Shown here: one piece after another, positions 18,008-26,722 of the stretch | How the letters are laid out: each line of letters opens with the position of its first letter | Position numbering within the stretch: the first letter of the stretch is position 1 | Source of the DNA: Bacteroidales bacterium | GTDB taxonomy: Bacteria > Bacteroidota > Bacteroidia > Bacteroidales > F082 | Direction of reading: 5' to 3' | DNA length: 50,129 nt | NCBI GenBank assembly: GCA_017538795.1 | Contig: JAFYIE010000017.1 | Span: 1 to 50,129 of the forward strand | Position numbers and translations under genes: made by a program | Notes under the pieces: generated by a model | What the model was told of the DNA's origin: nothing | The model's database searches: none | Seen by the model: only the letters and a program-made list of their open reading frames with translations

Positions 18008-19297
18008 TTATCTTAAATTTATTGCTAATTCATAAACATTTTTAATTTTTTTCGCGGCGTACTCCCATTTCAGGTTGTCGACCTCTTCCTTTCCTTCATT
18101 ACGGAAAACATCGCTCACGGCTTTGTATTTACACAATCCGTAGATAGCGTCGGCGAGGCCGTTGATGTCCCAGAAGTCGACCTTCAAAGCGTGCTCCACG
18201 ACCTCCGAAACGCCCGACTGTTTTGAAATGACAACCGGCACTTTCAGACGCATGGCCTCAAGTGGTACAATACCGAAAGGCTCTGATATTGAAGGCATTA
18301 CGAATACATCTGTCATGGCGAACATCTGATCGACGTCGTTGCCTTTCAAGAATCCTGTGAAGTGGAAATTCGCTCCTATCTTCAGCTGCGCCACACGTTT
18401 TATCATCTTCTGCAAGAGGTCGCCAGTGCCCGCCATCACGAAATGTATGCTCGGGTCGACCTGCAAAATCTTGTAAGCGGCTTCAACGAAATATTCCGGG
18501 CCTTTCTGGTAAGTGATACGTCCGAGGAACGTCACCACCTTGTTCTTCAGACCGCTGCGCTCGTATTCGTCGAGTGACTTGTCGCTCGGCTCCACAGCGT
18601 TGTGCACGGTAATCACTTTTTCAGGATTGATGCCGTATTTCTCGATGACGATGTTTCTCGTCCAGTCGCTCACCGTGATTACGAGGTCTGCCGCCTCCAT
18701 TCCGCGTCGTTCAATGGCGTAAACGTCGGTGTTGATGTTCTCGCCCGAACGGTCGAACTCCGTGGCGTGCATGTGCACCACCAAAGGCTTTCCTGTCGTC
18801 TCTTTCGCGGCGATTCCAGCCGAATATGTCAGCCAGTCGTGGGCATGGATGACGTCGAAATCGTATTTTGTGGCAAGCGACGAGCCTATCAAAGCGTAAC
18901 GCGCGACCTCTTCCATCAGGTTGGCGCCGTATTTGCCCGAGAACTCGTATCGTGGCGCAAACACCGAGCTACGGAAGCCTCTTGTAGCATGTCTCTGCTC
19001 TTCAAACATCAGCTCGTACTGCTCTGGCCCCACGTAAGGAATGATGTTCGAGCCGATTTCCATGTATTGCACTCTGTCCCAATAGCTTCGCTCCGTCTCA
19101 TGGTCGATGTCGACGGTCACGTCGCTGGCGTTGAGAAGACGCACACTCGTCTGATCCTCATCGCCATGAGCCTTAGGCACCACAAAAAGCACCTCCACGC
19201 CGTTCTTGGCAAGACCTTTTGTCATGCCGAAACACGCTGTTCCGAGACCGCCCGTGATATGAGGCGGGAACTCCCAACCAAACATCAAGACTCTCAT
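18008..19297 (-). CDS. GT4-family glycosyltransferase, glycogen synthase-like
   Basis: A 429-residue GT-B enzyme. MRVLMFGWEFPPHITGGLGT carries the GT5/GT4 glycine-rich acceptor/donor loop; VIHAHDWLTY and VTFLGRITYQKGPEYFVEAA follow, then the donor-site motif SISEPFGIVPLEAMRLKVPV with the E-x7-E pattern. It probably adds glucose from ADP- or UDP-glucose to a glucan. Its start overlaps the debranching enzyme stop by 4 bases, so the two are translationally coupled. Whether it or the N-terminal half of the downstream fusion is the main glycogen synthase is not clear. Confidence 0.9.
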   Translation of the reverse strand: MRVLMFGWEFPPHITGGLGTACFGMTKGLAKNGVEVLFVVPKAHGDEDQTSVRLLNASDVTVDIDHETERSYWDRVQYMEIGSNIIPYVGPEQYELMFEEQRHATRGFRSSVFAPRYEFSGKYGANLMEEVARYALIGSSLATKYDFDVIHAHDWLTYSAGIAAKETTGKPLVVHMHATEFDRSGENINTDVYAIERRGMEAADLVITVSDWTRNIVIEKYGINPEKVITVHNAVEPSDKSLDEYERSGLKNKVVTFLGRITYQKGPEYFVEAAYKILQVDPSIHFVMAGTGDLLQKMIKRVAQLKIGANFHFTGFLKGNDVDQMFAMTDVFVMPSISEPFGIVPLEAMRLKVPVVISKQSGVSEVVEHALKVDFWDINGLADAIYGLCKYKAVSDVFRNEGKEEVDNLKWEYAAKKIKNVYELAINLR

Positions 19298-21309
19298 AAT
19301 TTTATGTTTTTTGAGTTATCATTACCGTAGACATGATGAATCGCATACAACGGGTCATCATTCTTCAGGTAATTAATCACATGATTCAAATACAATAACG
19401 CCGCCACGCTCGTCGACTGCGAAATACAGCCACGAGCCTCATGAGGCGGATTGCCGTCATAGATCTCAGAAATGCTGCCGATGCCATTCTCGAAGATAGC
19501 CGTCTCAAAGCCGTTGTAAAGATCCTCAAGATACGGAAGCGCCGTTCTGCCATAAATTCGAACGCACAAATCGGTGTAAGGCATTATGAGCCAAGGGAAT
19601 ACTGTTCCCATGTGATAGGCTTGCTCACGCTCACGATGGTTGCCGATGGTCACGCCTTTATAATGCTCATCACGTGGCGACAGCGAACGTAATCCCCTGA
19701 TTGTCAGCAATTCAGAACGTGTTAAATCCAAGATACGTTTCTTCATCTTGTCGTCGAGAGGCGAATAACGCAGCGAGCCTGCCAGAAGCATGTTAGGTCG
19801 CACCATCTCGTTTTTCTCCTTCTCGTTCACAAAATCGTAAAACATATCTTTCTTTTCGTCATAAAACACAGGCAAGAACGACTTTTCGACCTTGTCGGCG
19901 ACATCCTGCCATGTCTTCAGATGCGGATTCTTTTTGTCGGCAGCTTTCAGAAGCTCGACGCCATAACGTAAAGCGTTGTACCACAATCCGTTGACCTCGA
20001 TAGCATATCCTGTTCTTGGTGTCCAAGGCTTGCCGTCGCAGAACACGTTCATCCATGTGAGGGCAAGGTTCTCATTGCCTGCGTAAAGCAAACCGTTTTC
20101 CTGCGCCTTCACATTGAAATCGGTGCCGTTGATGAAGCTGTCGAGTATTGTGGTGATGACTTTGCCGTATTCACGCCATATCGCCTTTCTTTCTTTGCCC
20201 AGCATCGACTCATATTTCTGTAGGTCAACGAAGAACCATAGCGGCGAGTCAACTGCCGTGTAATAAAGACTCTTTTGATAGTATTTATGGGGAAAGAAAG
20301 CGCCTTGCATCCTCTCGATGAAATATTTCAGCAACTCTTTGAATGTCTTCTCGTCGTTGTTTGCCAGACAGATACCAGGCAGCGAGAGGAAGGTGTCACG
20401 GCTGCATGAGCCAAACCATGGGAAGCCGGCGAACATTCGGGTTCCTTTATCACTTTTTATAACAAACTGCTGTGCCGAGTTCTGCAGACAATGCTCGAAG
20501 CTGTTACGTGGAATGCGGTGTTCTATCTGGTTTTCGAACTGTTTCTTAAACATGGCGGGATTCTTTTCCTCCACACCCGCCGACACCACGATGCAATCGC
20601 CTTTCTTCATCGCAACCTCGAAGAAACCAGGCACGTAGAGGTCTTCCACGGCATCGTAGCCACGCTCGAACTCGCGGATATAAAACACGTTTTTATACCA
20701 AAGCGGGCAATGCGTGTATTCGTTAGCTTTTGAGATCTGGAAGCACAGCGTGTCGTAGTTCTCATACATCTTCCATGCCGCGCCATTTTTCAGAGTCATG
20801 TATCTACGGTTGGCATCGTAGTTCTCGTGTGTCAGCATGTGGACGTTACGGAACGCAAGGAACGGCATCAGACGCAGCTTGATCGGTTGCGCCGCCTCTT
20901 CTAAAGTGTAGCGAATAAGGATTCGGGGTTCTTTCTCCTCGAAGATATACTCTTTTGTGAGGATGGAGCTTCCCACGCGGTATTTCAACTTAGGAATCGG
21001 TTCTGCCGTAAACTCACGCAGATACTTGTGTCCTCGCGGCGCAACCGTCCCGTCCTGATATTCACGCACTCCAAGATGAAACTCTTCCTTGTTTGCAATA
21101 ATCGTCTCGTCAATCGACGACAGCAGCACGTGGTTGTTGTTGTCGAGCTGAGGCTGCGGAACCACCAACAGTCCATGGTATTTCCTTGTGTTACAGCCGA
21201 TTATCGTTGTGTTGTAAAAAGCCCCCGAACGGTTGGAGCGCAGAATCTCCTTGTTCATGGTAAACTCCAGGTTCACCAGTTGCCGTTTGTCGAAAGAGAT
21301 ATATGCCAT
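19294..21309 (-). CDS. Glycogen debranching enzyme (GDE_N + amylo-alpha-1,6-glucosidase GH133)
   Basis: 671 residues, cytoplasmic. The N-terminal beta domain of bacterial debranching enzymes is seen in NRSGAFYNTTIIGCNTRKYH and the C-terminal (alpha/alpha)6 barrel in FAGFPWFGSCSRDTFLSLPG, FVDLQKYE, VEVNGLWYNALRYG-like residues and GCISQSTSVAALLYLN. It removes alpha-1,6 branches of glycogen. It is the promoter-proximal gene of the four-gene glycogen operon. Its ATG at 21309 is preceded by a four-copy heptamer repeat in the leader and a good TTG-N20-TATATTTG promoter about 80 bases upstream. Confidence 0.93.
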   Translation of the reverse strand: MAYISFDKRQLVNLEFTMNKEILRSNRSGAFYNTTIIGCNTRKYHGLLVVPQPQLDNNNHVLLSSIDETIIANKEEFHLGVREYQDGTVAPRGHKYLREFTAEPIPKLKYRVGSSILTKEYIFEEKEPRILIRYTLEEAAQPIKLRLMPFLAFRNVHMLTHENYDANRRYMTLKNGAAWKMYENYDTLCFQISKANEYTHCPLWYKNVFYIREFERGYDAVEDLYVPGFFEVAMKKGDCIVVSAGVEEKNPAMFKKQFENQIEHRIPRNSFEHCLQNSAQQFVIKSDKGTRMFAGFPWFGSCSRDTFLSLPGICLANNDEKTFKELLKYFIERMQGAFFPHKYYQKSLYYTAVDSPLWFFVDLQKYESMLGKERKAIWREYGKVITTILDSFINGTDFNVKAQENGLLYAGNENLALTWMNVFCDGKPWTPRTGYAIEVNGLWYNALRYGVELLKAADKKNPHLKTWQDVADKVEKSFLPVFYDEKKDMFYDFVNEKEKNEMVRPNMLLAGSLRYSPLDDKMKKRILDLTRSELLTIRGLRSLSPRDEHYKGVTIGNHREREQAYHMGTVFPWLIMPYTDLCVRIYGRTALPYLEDLYNGFETAIFENGIGSISEIYDGNPPHEARGCISQSTSVAALLYLNHVINYLKNDDPLYAIHHVYGNDNSKNIKL

Positions 21310-21316
21310 TTCTTTA

Positions 21317-21344
21317 AAGTTTGAAGTTTGAAGTTTGAAGTTTG
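21317..21344. repeat. Four perfect tandem copies of AAGTTTG
   Basis: Heptamers at 21317, 21324, 21331 and 21338, followed by GAGTTAA. They sit in the 5' leader of the glycogen operon, 7 bases before the start codon. The same heptamer family recurs near 26707-26720 and 35645-35679. Confidence 0.85.
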
Positions 21345-21388
21345 GAGTTAAAAGCCTCCGACAACAAAATTCAAAATTATTGGAACTG

Positions 21389-21420
21389 CAAATATATGAT
21401 ATTACATTTAAAAAAACAAG
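21389..21420 (-). promoter_or_regulatory. Bacteroidota promoter of the glycogen operon
   Basis: The minus strand shows CTTG (21417-21420), a 20-base spacer and TATATTTG (21389-21396), a good fit to the TTTG...TAnnTTTG promoter. The predicted leader is about 70-75 bases and contains the heptamer repeat. Confidence 0.65.
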
Positions 21421-21451
21421 AAAAAAAGTGATTTTTTGACCATATTTTTCT

Positions 21452-21459
21452 TATCTTTG
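21452..21459 (+). promoter_or_regulatory. Bacteroidota -7 box for the M3 peptidase gene
   Basis: TATCTTTG, 25 bases before the ATG at 21485. The glycogen operon promoter diverges from the same intergenic region. Confidence 0.5.
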
Positions 21460-21484
21460 CAACTCGTACAAATATCGTAAAATC

Positions 21485-23656
21485 ATGAAATTTAAAAACT
21501 CTTTAATCGTTTTGGCAATGAGTATGATTGGTTTAACTTCTTGCAATTCAGAGAGTCACGACAAAAATCCGTTTTTATCCGACTATGGCACTTATCTCGA
21601 GGCGCCGGCTTTCGATAAGATAAAAAATGAGCATTATCTGCCTGCTTTTATCGAGGGGATGAAACAGCAAAAAGCCGAAATCGAAGCGATTTGCAACAAC
21701 ACCGAAACCCCAACTTTCGAAAACACCATCTGGGCTTACGACAAATCGGGCGAGCTGCTCGGCAAGGTCGGCGGAGTGTTCTTCAACATGATGGAATGCA
21801 TGAACAACGACGAGATGCAGAAGATCGCTGAAGAGGTGATGCCTCTCATGACAGCTCACGGAGATGATATCGCGATGAATCCCGTGCTTTTCAAGAAGAT
21901 TAAATATGTTTACGACCACCGCGCCGAGATGAACCTCGACGACCAGCAAAACCGCGTGGTTGAGAAATATTACAACGACTTCATCCGCAGAGGCGCCAAT
22001 CTGAACGAGGAAGACCAGACGAAACTGCGTGAAATAAACGAAAAACTATCGATTTTGAGTCTGCAGTTCGGCAACAACCTCCTAAAAGAAAACAGCAACT
22101 TCAAGCTCGTCATCGACAATGAGAAAGACCTCGCCGGATTGCCACAAAGCAGCATCGACGCAGCCGCCGAACAGGCCAAGAAAGACGGCATGGAAGGCAA
22201 ATGGGTGTTTACATTGAGCAAACCGAGCCTCATCCCATTCCTGACATACGCCGAAAACTCGATGTTACGCAAAAAGATGTACGATGCATATTATAACCGC
22301 GGCGACAACAACAACGAGTACGACAACAAGGCCATCATAAAGGAAATGCTGGCGTTGAGACTGCAGAAGGCACAGCTTTTCGGTTACGACAACTACGCAA
22401 ACTATGTTTTGGCCGTCAATATGGCAAAGGACGACAAAACCGTCGACAAATTCCTCAGCGACATCTTCAAGGCCGCTAATGAATTAGCCAAGAAGGAATT
22501 GGACGAAATGAGCCACATCCAATATCTTGAAGTGCTTGCGGAAGAAAAAAGATTGTCGGAACAAGAAGGCATGGTTGTTTCCTTGTGCGATTACAATGTT
22601 GAACGTTATGACTGGTGGTATTACTCGGAGAAACTCCGCAAGGCAAAATATGACTTCGACGAGAATCAGATTCGCCCTTACCTCTCATTGGACAACGTTC
22701 GCAACGGTATGTTCATGGCAGCCAATAAGTTATACGGCGTCACTTTTGAAAAGAGAACCGATATCCCAGTCTATTTTGAAGGCGTCGAGACCTACGAGGT
22801 GAAAGACTTTGACGGCTCGACATTAGGTCTTCTTTACCTCGACTTCTATCCGCGCGAGTCGAAAAGCAGCGGTGCATGGTGTACCTCGTTCCGCGAAGGT
22901 GGCTACGACATCAACAATGTGTGGCATCCTGCTCTTATTCAATTGGTTATGAACTTCACGCCGGCATCGGGCGACACCCCTGCCCTCCTCGACTGGGACG
23001 AGACAGAGACCATGTGGCATGAGTTCGGACACTCGCTGCACGCCTTCTTCTCGAAAGGGAGATACAGCAGAACCTGCGGCAACGTGCCTCACGACTATGT
23101 GGAACTTCCGTCGCAGATCATGGAAAACTGGGCCGGCGAACCTGAGGTTATTAGAATGTACGCTAAACACTACCAGACTGGCGAGGTCATGCCTGACAGT
23201 CTCATTGAAAAGATTGAAAACAGCGCTTTGTTCAATCAAGGATTCAATACCACAGAGCTCATCGCGGCTTCAATTTTGGACATGAGATATCACGAATTGA
23301 CCAACCTCGATGAAATCAATAATCTTGACGTTGACGAATTTGAAAAAGCTCAAATGAAAGCCATCGGCCTGATTCCTGAGATTCAGCCACGCTACCGCAG
23401 CACAAATTTCGGTCATGTGTTCAGCGGCGGCTACAGCGCAGGATATTACGCCTACACCTGGGCCGAAGTTCTCGACAAGGACGCTTTCAACTTCTTCAAA
23501 GAATCGGGCGATTTGTTTAATCCAGAGCTTGCCAAATCATTCAGAATCAACTGCTTGCAAGAATGCGGCAACGATGAAGGCATGGTTCAATACAAGAAGT
23601 TCCGCGGTCAAGAGCCGAGCATCGAGCCTTATTTGAAAGCACGCGGTTTGAAATAA
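21485..23656 (+). CDS. dcp: M3-family zinc peptidase, peptidyl-dipeptidase Dcp type, lipoprotein
   Basis: 723 residues. The lipobox is GLTSC with Cys20, so it is probably anchored in an envelope membrane. The long helical N-terminal region (ENTIWAYDKSGELLGKVGGV) is typical of Dcp. The catalytic zinc motif is HEFGH at 512-516 in METMWHEFGHSLHAFFS-like sequence, followed by the conserved PSQIMENWAGEPEV with the third zinc ligand Glu, and FGHVFSGGYSAGYYAYTWAE near the end. It removes C-terminal dipeptides from peptides. It lies divergent from the glycogen operon with its own promoter box and is followed 18 bases later by the LutA-like gene. Confidence 0.95.
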   Translation: MKFKNSLIVLAMSMIGLTSCNSESHDKNPFLSDYGTYLEAPAFDKIKNEHYLPAFIEGMKQQKAEIEAICNNTETPTFENTIWAYDKSGELLGKVGGVFFNMMECMNNDEMQKIAEEVMPLMTAHGDDIAMNPVLFKKIKYVYDHRAEMNLDDQQNRVVEKYYNDFIRRGANLNEEDQTKLREINEKLSILSLQFGNNLLKENSNFKLVIDNEKDLAGLPQSSIDAAAEQAKKDGMEGKWVFTLSKPSLIPFLTYAENSMLRKKMYDAYYNRGDNNNEYDNKAIIKEMLALRLQKAQLFGYDNYANYVLAVNMAKDDKTVDKFLSDIFKAANELAKKELDEMSHIQYLEVLAEEKRLSEQEGMVVSLCDYNVERYDWWYYSEKLRKAKYDFDENQIRPYLSLDNVRNGMFMAANKLYGVTFEKRTDIPVYFEGVETYEVKDFDGSTLGLLYLDFYPRESKSSGAWCTSFREGGYDINNVWHPALIQLVMNFTPASGDTPALLDWDETETMWHEFGHSLHAFFSKGRYSRTCGNVPHDYVELPSQIMENWAGEPEVIRMYAKHYQTGEVMPDSLIEKIENSALFNQGFNTTELIAASILDMRYHELTNLDEINNLDVDEFEKAQMKAIGLIPEIQPRYRSTNFGHVFSGGYSAGYYAYTWAEVLDKDAFNFFKESGDLFNPELAKSFRINCLQECGNDEGMVQYKKFRGQEPSIEPYLKARGLK

Positions 23657-23674
23657 CATAAATCATTGACAATC

Positions 23675-24400
23675 ATGACAGTAGACCTCTTTGTATCTTG
23701 TATTATCGACCAGTTTTATCCGACGACGGCGATGAACACCCTGAAGCTGCTGAAGGCGGCTGGCGTCGAGGTGGAATATAATCCTGACCAGACTTGCTGT
23801 GGAAAATTCGCATTCAACAGCGGCTATGTCGAGGAGGCAAGGACTCTTGCCGAGAAGTTCATCAACGATCTCAACAACAACCGCCCTATCGTAGGCATCA
23901 GCGCGTCGTGCGTAGGATTCATCAAGACGAGATACAAAGAGATTTTCCACAACTCGAGTTTTCACCTCAAATGCAAGCAATTTGTAGGAAACATCTACGA
24001 AATAACAGATTTCCTTGTAAACAAATTACATAAGGACTGTTTTGAAGCCGTTTTCCCGCACAAAGCGGCATATATCGACTCATGCTCAGCTTTACGCGAA
24101 CTTGGTCTGAAAAACGAGGCGCGCCAATTGCTCAATAATGTCTTCGGACTTGAACTTGTGGAGCTGAAACATCCTGAAATCTGCTGCGGAATGGGAAAAG
24201 GCCTGTTTGCAGTGCAACACGAGACAATCTCGTCTTCTTTGGCCGACCAAAAGCTTAAAGACGCCATCGATGCAGGTGCTGAGTATCTGATTACCAACGA
24301 CATATCGTGCCTCATGCATCTCGATTCATATGCCAAGAAGCAGGGATTACCGATTAAGGTTATTCACATTGTCGATGTATTGACTAACGGCTGGGAATAA
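23675..24400 (+). CDS. CCG-domain Fe-S protein, LutA/YkgE-like
   Basis: About 241 residues, cytoplasmic. Two cysteine-rich CCG repeats are seen: TCCGKFAFNSGY in the first half and ICCGMGKGLFAV in the second, with further conserved SASCVGFIK and IDSCSALREL. These bind Fe-S clusters in LutA and in heterodisulfide-reductase-like subunits. LutA normally works with LutB and LutC in lactate oxidation; neither gene is nearby, so the partner is unknown. The ATG at 23675 is preferred over a TTG at 23666. The 3' end overlaps aroA on the other strand by 17 bases. Confidence 0.85.
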   Translation: MTVDLFVSCIIDQFYPTTAMNTLKLLKAAGVEVEYNPDQTCCGKFAFNSGYVEEARTLAEKFINDLNNNRPIVGISASCVGFIKTRYKEIFHNSSFHLKCKQFVGNIYEITDFLVNKLHKDCFEAVFPHKAAYIDSCSALRELGLKNEARQLLNNVFGLELVELKHPEICCGMGKGLFAVQHETISSSLADQKLKDAIDAGAEYLITNDISCLMHLDSYAKKQGLPIKVIHIVDVLTNGWE

Positions 24401-25613
24401 TTTTTTGAAATTCATCCCAAAATCCCGGATACGATTTTGAAACAACTTCGGCGTTATTGATTTCAATGGCTCCGATTTTCATTGCGAGAGGCGCCAATGC
24501 CATAGCGATACGGTGGTCATTGTGGGAATCGAAAACGATGGCAGACGTTTCGTGCCGGGACATCTCTATACGCGATAATTCCGTTGTCATCGCCGCCACC
24601 CGATCCGATTCCTTGTGAATGAGGTTGCGCAAACCCGTGAAACGACCTTCGACTTGCAATCCTGCGCAGGTGGCGGCGATTGTCGGGTACAAATCAGGGT
24701 TATTGATGAAATCAAACGTATATACGCAATTGCGACGGTTTTGAGACGTTTCGGGAGCCTCTACATGTTCAATAACAACATCATCACCATCCTGTATTGA
24801 TTTTACACCGAAATTTTCGAACCAATTTGCAACGATGGCGTCACCTTGTTTGGAATCCAGATGCAGGTTACGCAATCTGGCACGACCGTTTTCGCTGAGG
24901 GCAACTATTTCGTACCAATATGATGCGCAAGTCCAATCAGATTCGACAATATATTCAACATCTTGATAATCAGATGGTTCAAGGAAAATATCACGTCCAT
25001 CACGATGTACCTTGACGCCGAATTTCCGCATCACGTCAATTGTCATGTCGATGTAAGGTAGAGACGACAGGTCGCCGTCCAAATGTAGAGACACACCATA
25101 GCACGTCTGTACAATAGGCGTTGCTAACAAAAGTGACGACGCAAATTGCGAACTGCGGGTGATATCAATGTGTATCGGTAGAGACGCACGACCGTGCGTC
25201 TCTACAATATTTTTACCATGGATGCGTAACGGCGGAAATCCCTCCTGCCCTATATATTCAATGTCAGCACCAATTTTCCGCAAGGTGTCGACAAGATCGC
25301 CTACAGGACGTTGCTGCATGCGGTCTGAACCGGTAAGAACGTGTTCACCGTCACGAACTGCCAATACTGTCGCGAGAAAACGCAGGACGGTGCCAGCGTT
25401 AGCACAATCTATTTTTTTAGGATAAGAAGGATAAGAAAAAGAGTTAATAATCTCTTTCAATAACTTGGTGTCGTCGGATTCTGAAAGGTTCTTGATGCGA
25501 GGTTTGAAGCCGCCGTAATAGCCTATCATCAGGGCGCGGTTTGACTCGCTCTTGCTGCCCACGAGGTCGACGACGACATCAAAATTTTTATTTATCCCAG
25601 TAATTTGTATCAT
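24384..25613 (-). CDS. aroA: 3-phosphoshikimate 1-carboxyvinyltransferase (EPSP synthase)
   Basis: About 409 residues, cytoplasmic. It makes EPSP from shikimate-3-phosphate and PEP. Motifs: GSKSESNRALMIG near the start, NAGTVLRFLATVLAV, GSDRMQQRP, SSQFASSLLLA, and C-terminal KESDRVAAM and DHRIAMALAPLAMK. The start is the ATG at 25613, which overlaps the aroB stop by 26 bases; a TTG upstream at 25625 is unlikely. Unusual: residues VETHGRASL just before the SSQF motif are encoded by a perfect palindrome (25178-25205) and look like an insertion of several residues compared with my memory of the family. Confidence 0.95.
   Translation of the reverse strand: MIQITGINKNFDVVVDLVGSKSESNRALMIGYYGGFKPRIKNLSESDDTKLLKEIINSFSYPSYPKKIDCANAGTVLRFLATVLAVRDGEHVLTGSDRMQQRPVGDLVDTLRKIGADIEYIGQEGFPPLRIHGKNIVETHGRASLPIHIDITRSSQFASSLLLATPIVQTCYGVSLHLDGDLSSLPYIDMTIDVMRKFGVKVHRDGRDIFLEPSDYQDVEYIVESDWTCASYWYEIVALSENGRARLRNLHLDSKQGDAIVANWFENFGVKSIQDGDDVVIEHVEAPETSQNRRNCVYTFDFINNPDLYPTIAATCAGLQVEGRFTGLRNLIHKESDRVAAMTTELSRIEMSRHETSAIVFDSHNDHRIAMALAPLAMKIGAIEINNAEVVSKSYPGFWDEFQKIIPSR
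25178..25205. repeat. Perfect 28-bp palindrome inside aroA (13-bp arms, 2-base centre)
   Basis: Arm GTAGAGACGCACG at 25178-25190, AC centre, arm CGTGCGTCTCTAC at 25193-25205. It shares the TAGAGACG...CGTCTCTA outer core with the intergenic inverted repeat at 46547-46583. It is translated in-frame as part of aroA. Confidence 0.85.
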
Positions 25614-26616
25614 TTTGATATTCAACGAGATAGTTGACAGAATCTATAATATACTTTAAGTCCACAACCACATCATAAACAGGCTTCCCGATGTCTTCAA
25701 TCAGCACAAAACGTATGTCGCCGCCCTCGTTTTTTTTGTCGTGACGCATGATCTCAATCAATTCGTCAACAGGAATGTCGTTGAGGTTAAATCTGTTGAA
25801 ATTCTTCGCGTACAAATCCTTGTAAAAAACCGTCCACTTATGGTCTAAATTGCAATATTTTTCAGAAAGATACAATGCCGACACCATGCCAAGCGCCACT
25901 CCTTCCCCATGGCGTATCTCCTGATTATGATCTATGAGATATGTTTCTAAAGCATGACCGATTGTATGACCGAAATTGAGAATTTTACGAAGACCCTGCT
26001 CTGTCGCGTCGTTTCGAGTAATCTCGTCCTTTACTTCAATCGCCTTGATTATAAAAGTAGGATCAAGAGGATATTTCGCTTCCAAAAAACTTTTGTCGAC
26101 GATGAAACCGTATTTGATGATTTCAGCGAGACCCGACAGCACCTCTCTTTTCGGCAATGTTTCAAGAAAATCGAACAAAACCACCACCGCGAGCGGCTGC
26201 GAGAAAACACCAATTTGATTTTTAAGTCCCTGGAAATCAATGCCTGTCTTACCGCCTACTGCTGCGTCTATCATTCCCAACAGCGTTGTCGGGATGTTGA
26301 TAAAATCGATTCCACGCTGATAGCACGATGCCACAAAACCTCCTATGTCGGTAACCATGCCACCGCCTAAGTTTATCAGCAAAGACTTTCTATCAGCATG
26401 ATTATCAACGAGTTGTGACCAAATAAACTGAACTGTTTCAATGTTTTTGTTTTGCTCGCCAGAAGGAATTACAATTTTTATAACATCTTGTAAATCAATG
26501 TCTTTTAAAGTCTGAAGACAATATTTCTCTGTGTTCTCATCCAACAACAAAAAAGTTTTGGTGTGAGAAGAAACGAGATTTCTTAATTGTTCGATGTCGT
26601 TTTTATATAGTATCAT
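25588..26616 (-). CDS. aroB: 3-dehydroquinate synthase
   Basis: 342 residues, NAD- and divalent-metal-dependent, second step of the shikimate pathway. Diagnostic block: NLGGGMVTDIGGFVASCYQR followed by GIDFINIPTTLLGMIDAAVG and GKTGID. The metal-binding region shows GLAEIIKYGFI and NFGHTIGHALE. It is followed by aroA with a 26-base overlap, giving a coupled aroBA pair. A short TCGCC-GTAA-GGCGA stem lies just upstream of the ATG. Confidence 0.96.
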   Translation of the reverse strand: MILYKNDIEQLRNLVSSHTKTFLLLDENTEKYCLQTLKDIDLQDVIKIVIPSGEQNKNIETVQFIWSQLVDNHADRKSLLINLGGGMVTDIGGFVASCYQRGIDFINIPTTLLGMIDAAVGGKTGIDFQGLKNQIGVFSQPLAVVVLFDFLETLPKREVLSGLAEIIKYGFIVDKSFLEAKYPLDPTFIIKAIEVKDEITRNDATEQGLRKILNFGHTIGHALETYLIDHNQEIRHGEGVALGMVSALYLSEKYCNLDHKWTVFYKDLYAKNFNRFNLNDIPVDELIEIMRHDKKNEGGDIRFVLIEDIGKPVYDVVVDLKYIIDSVNYLVEYQNDTNYWDK

Positions 26617-26621
26617 TTTTG

Positions 26622-26640
26622 TGTCGCCTTACGGCGAAAA
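26622..26640 (-). other. Short hairpin in the aroB leader
   Basis: The minus strand reads TTCGCCGTAAGGCGA, a 5-6 bp stem with a GTAA loop about 10 bases before the aroB ATG. It may affect initiation or be a relic of a small repeat. Weak evidence. Confidence 0.3.
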
Positions 26641-26674
26641 ATCTTTCAAAATCTATTTTAAAAATCTTTAAATT

Positions 26675-26720
26675 AACTGATTAACTGATCAACTGATTAA
26701 CTGAACAACTTCAAACTTCA
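26675..26720. repeat. Short tandem repeats: octamer AACTGATT x4 and heptamer AACTTCA x2
   Basis: AACTGATT, AACTGATC, AACTGATT and AACTGAAC occupy 26675-26706, followed by two copies of AACTTCA (26707-26720). On the other strand AACTTCA is TGAAGTT, a rotation of the AAGTTTG heptamer seen at 21317. The block lies between tsaE and aroB. Confidence 0.8.
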
Positions 26721-26722
26721 AA

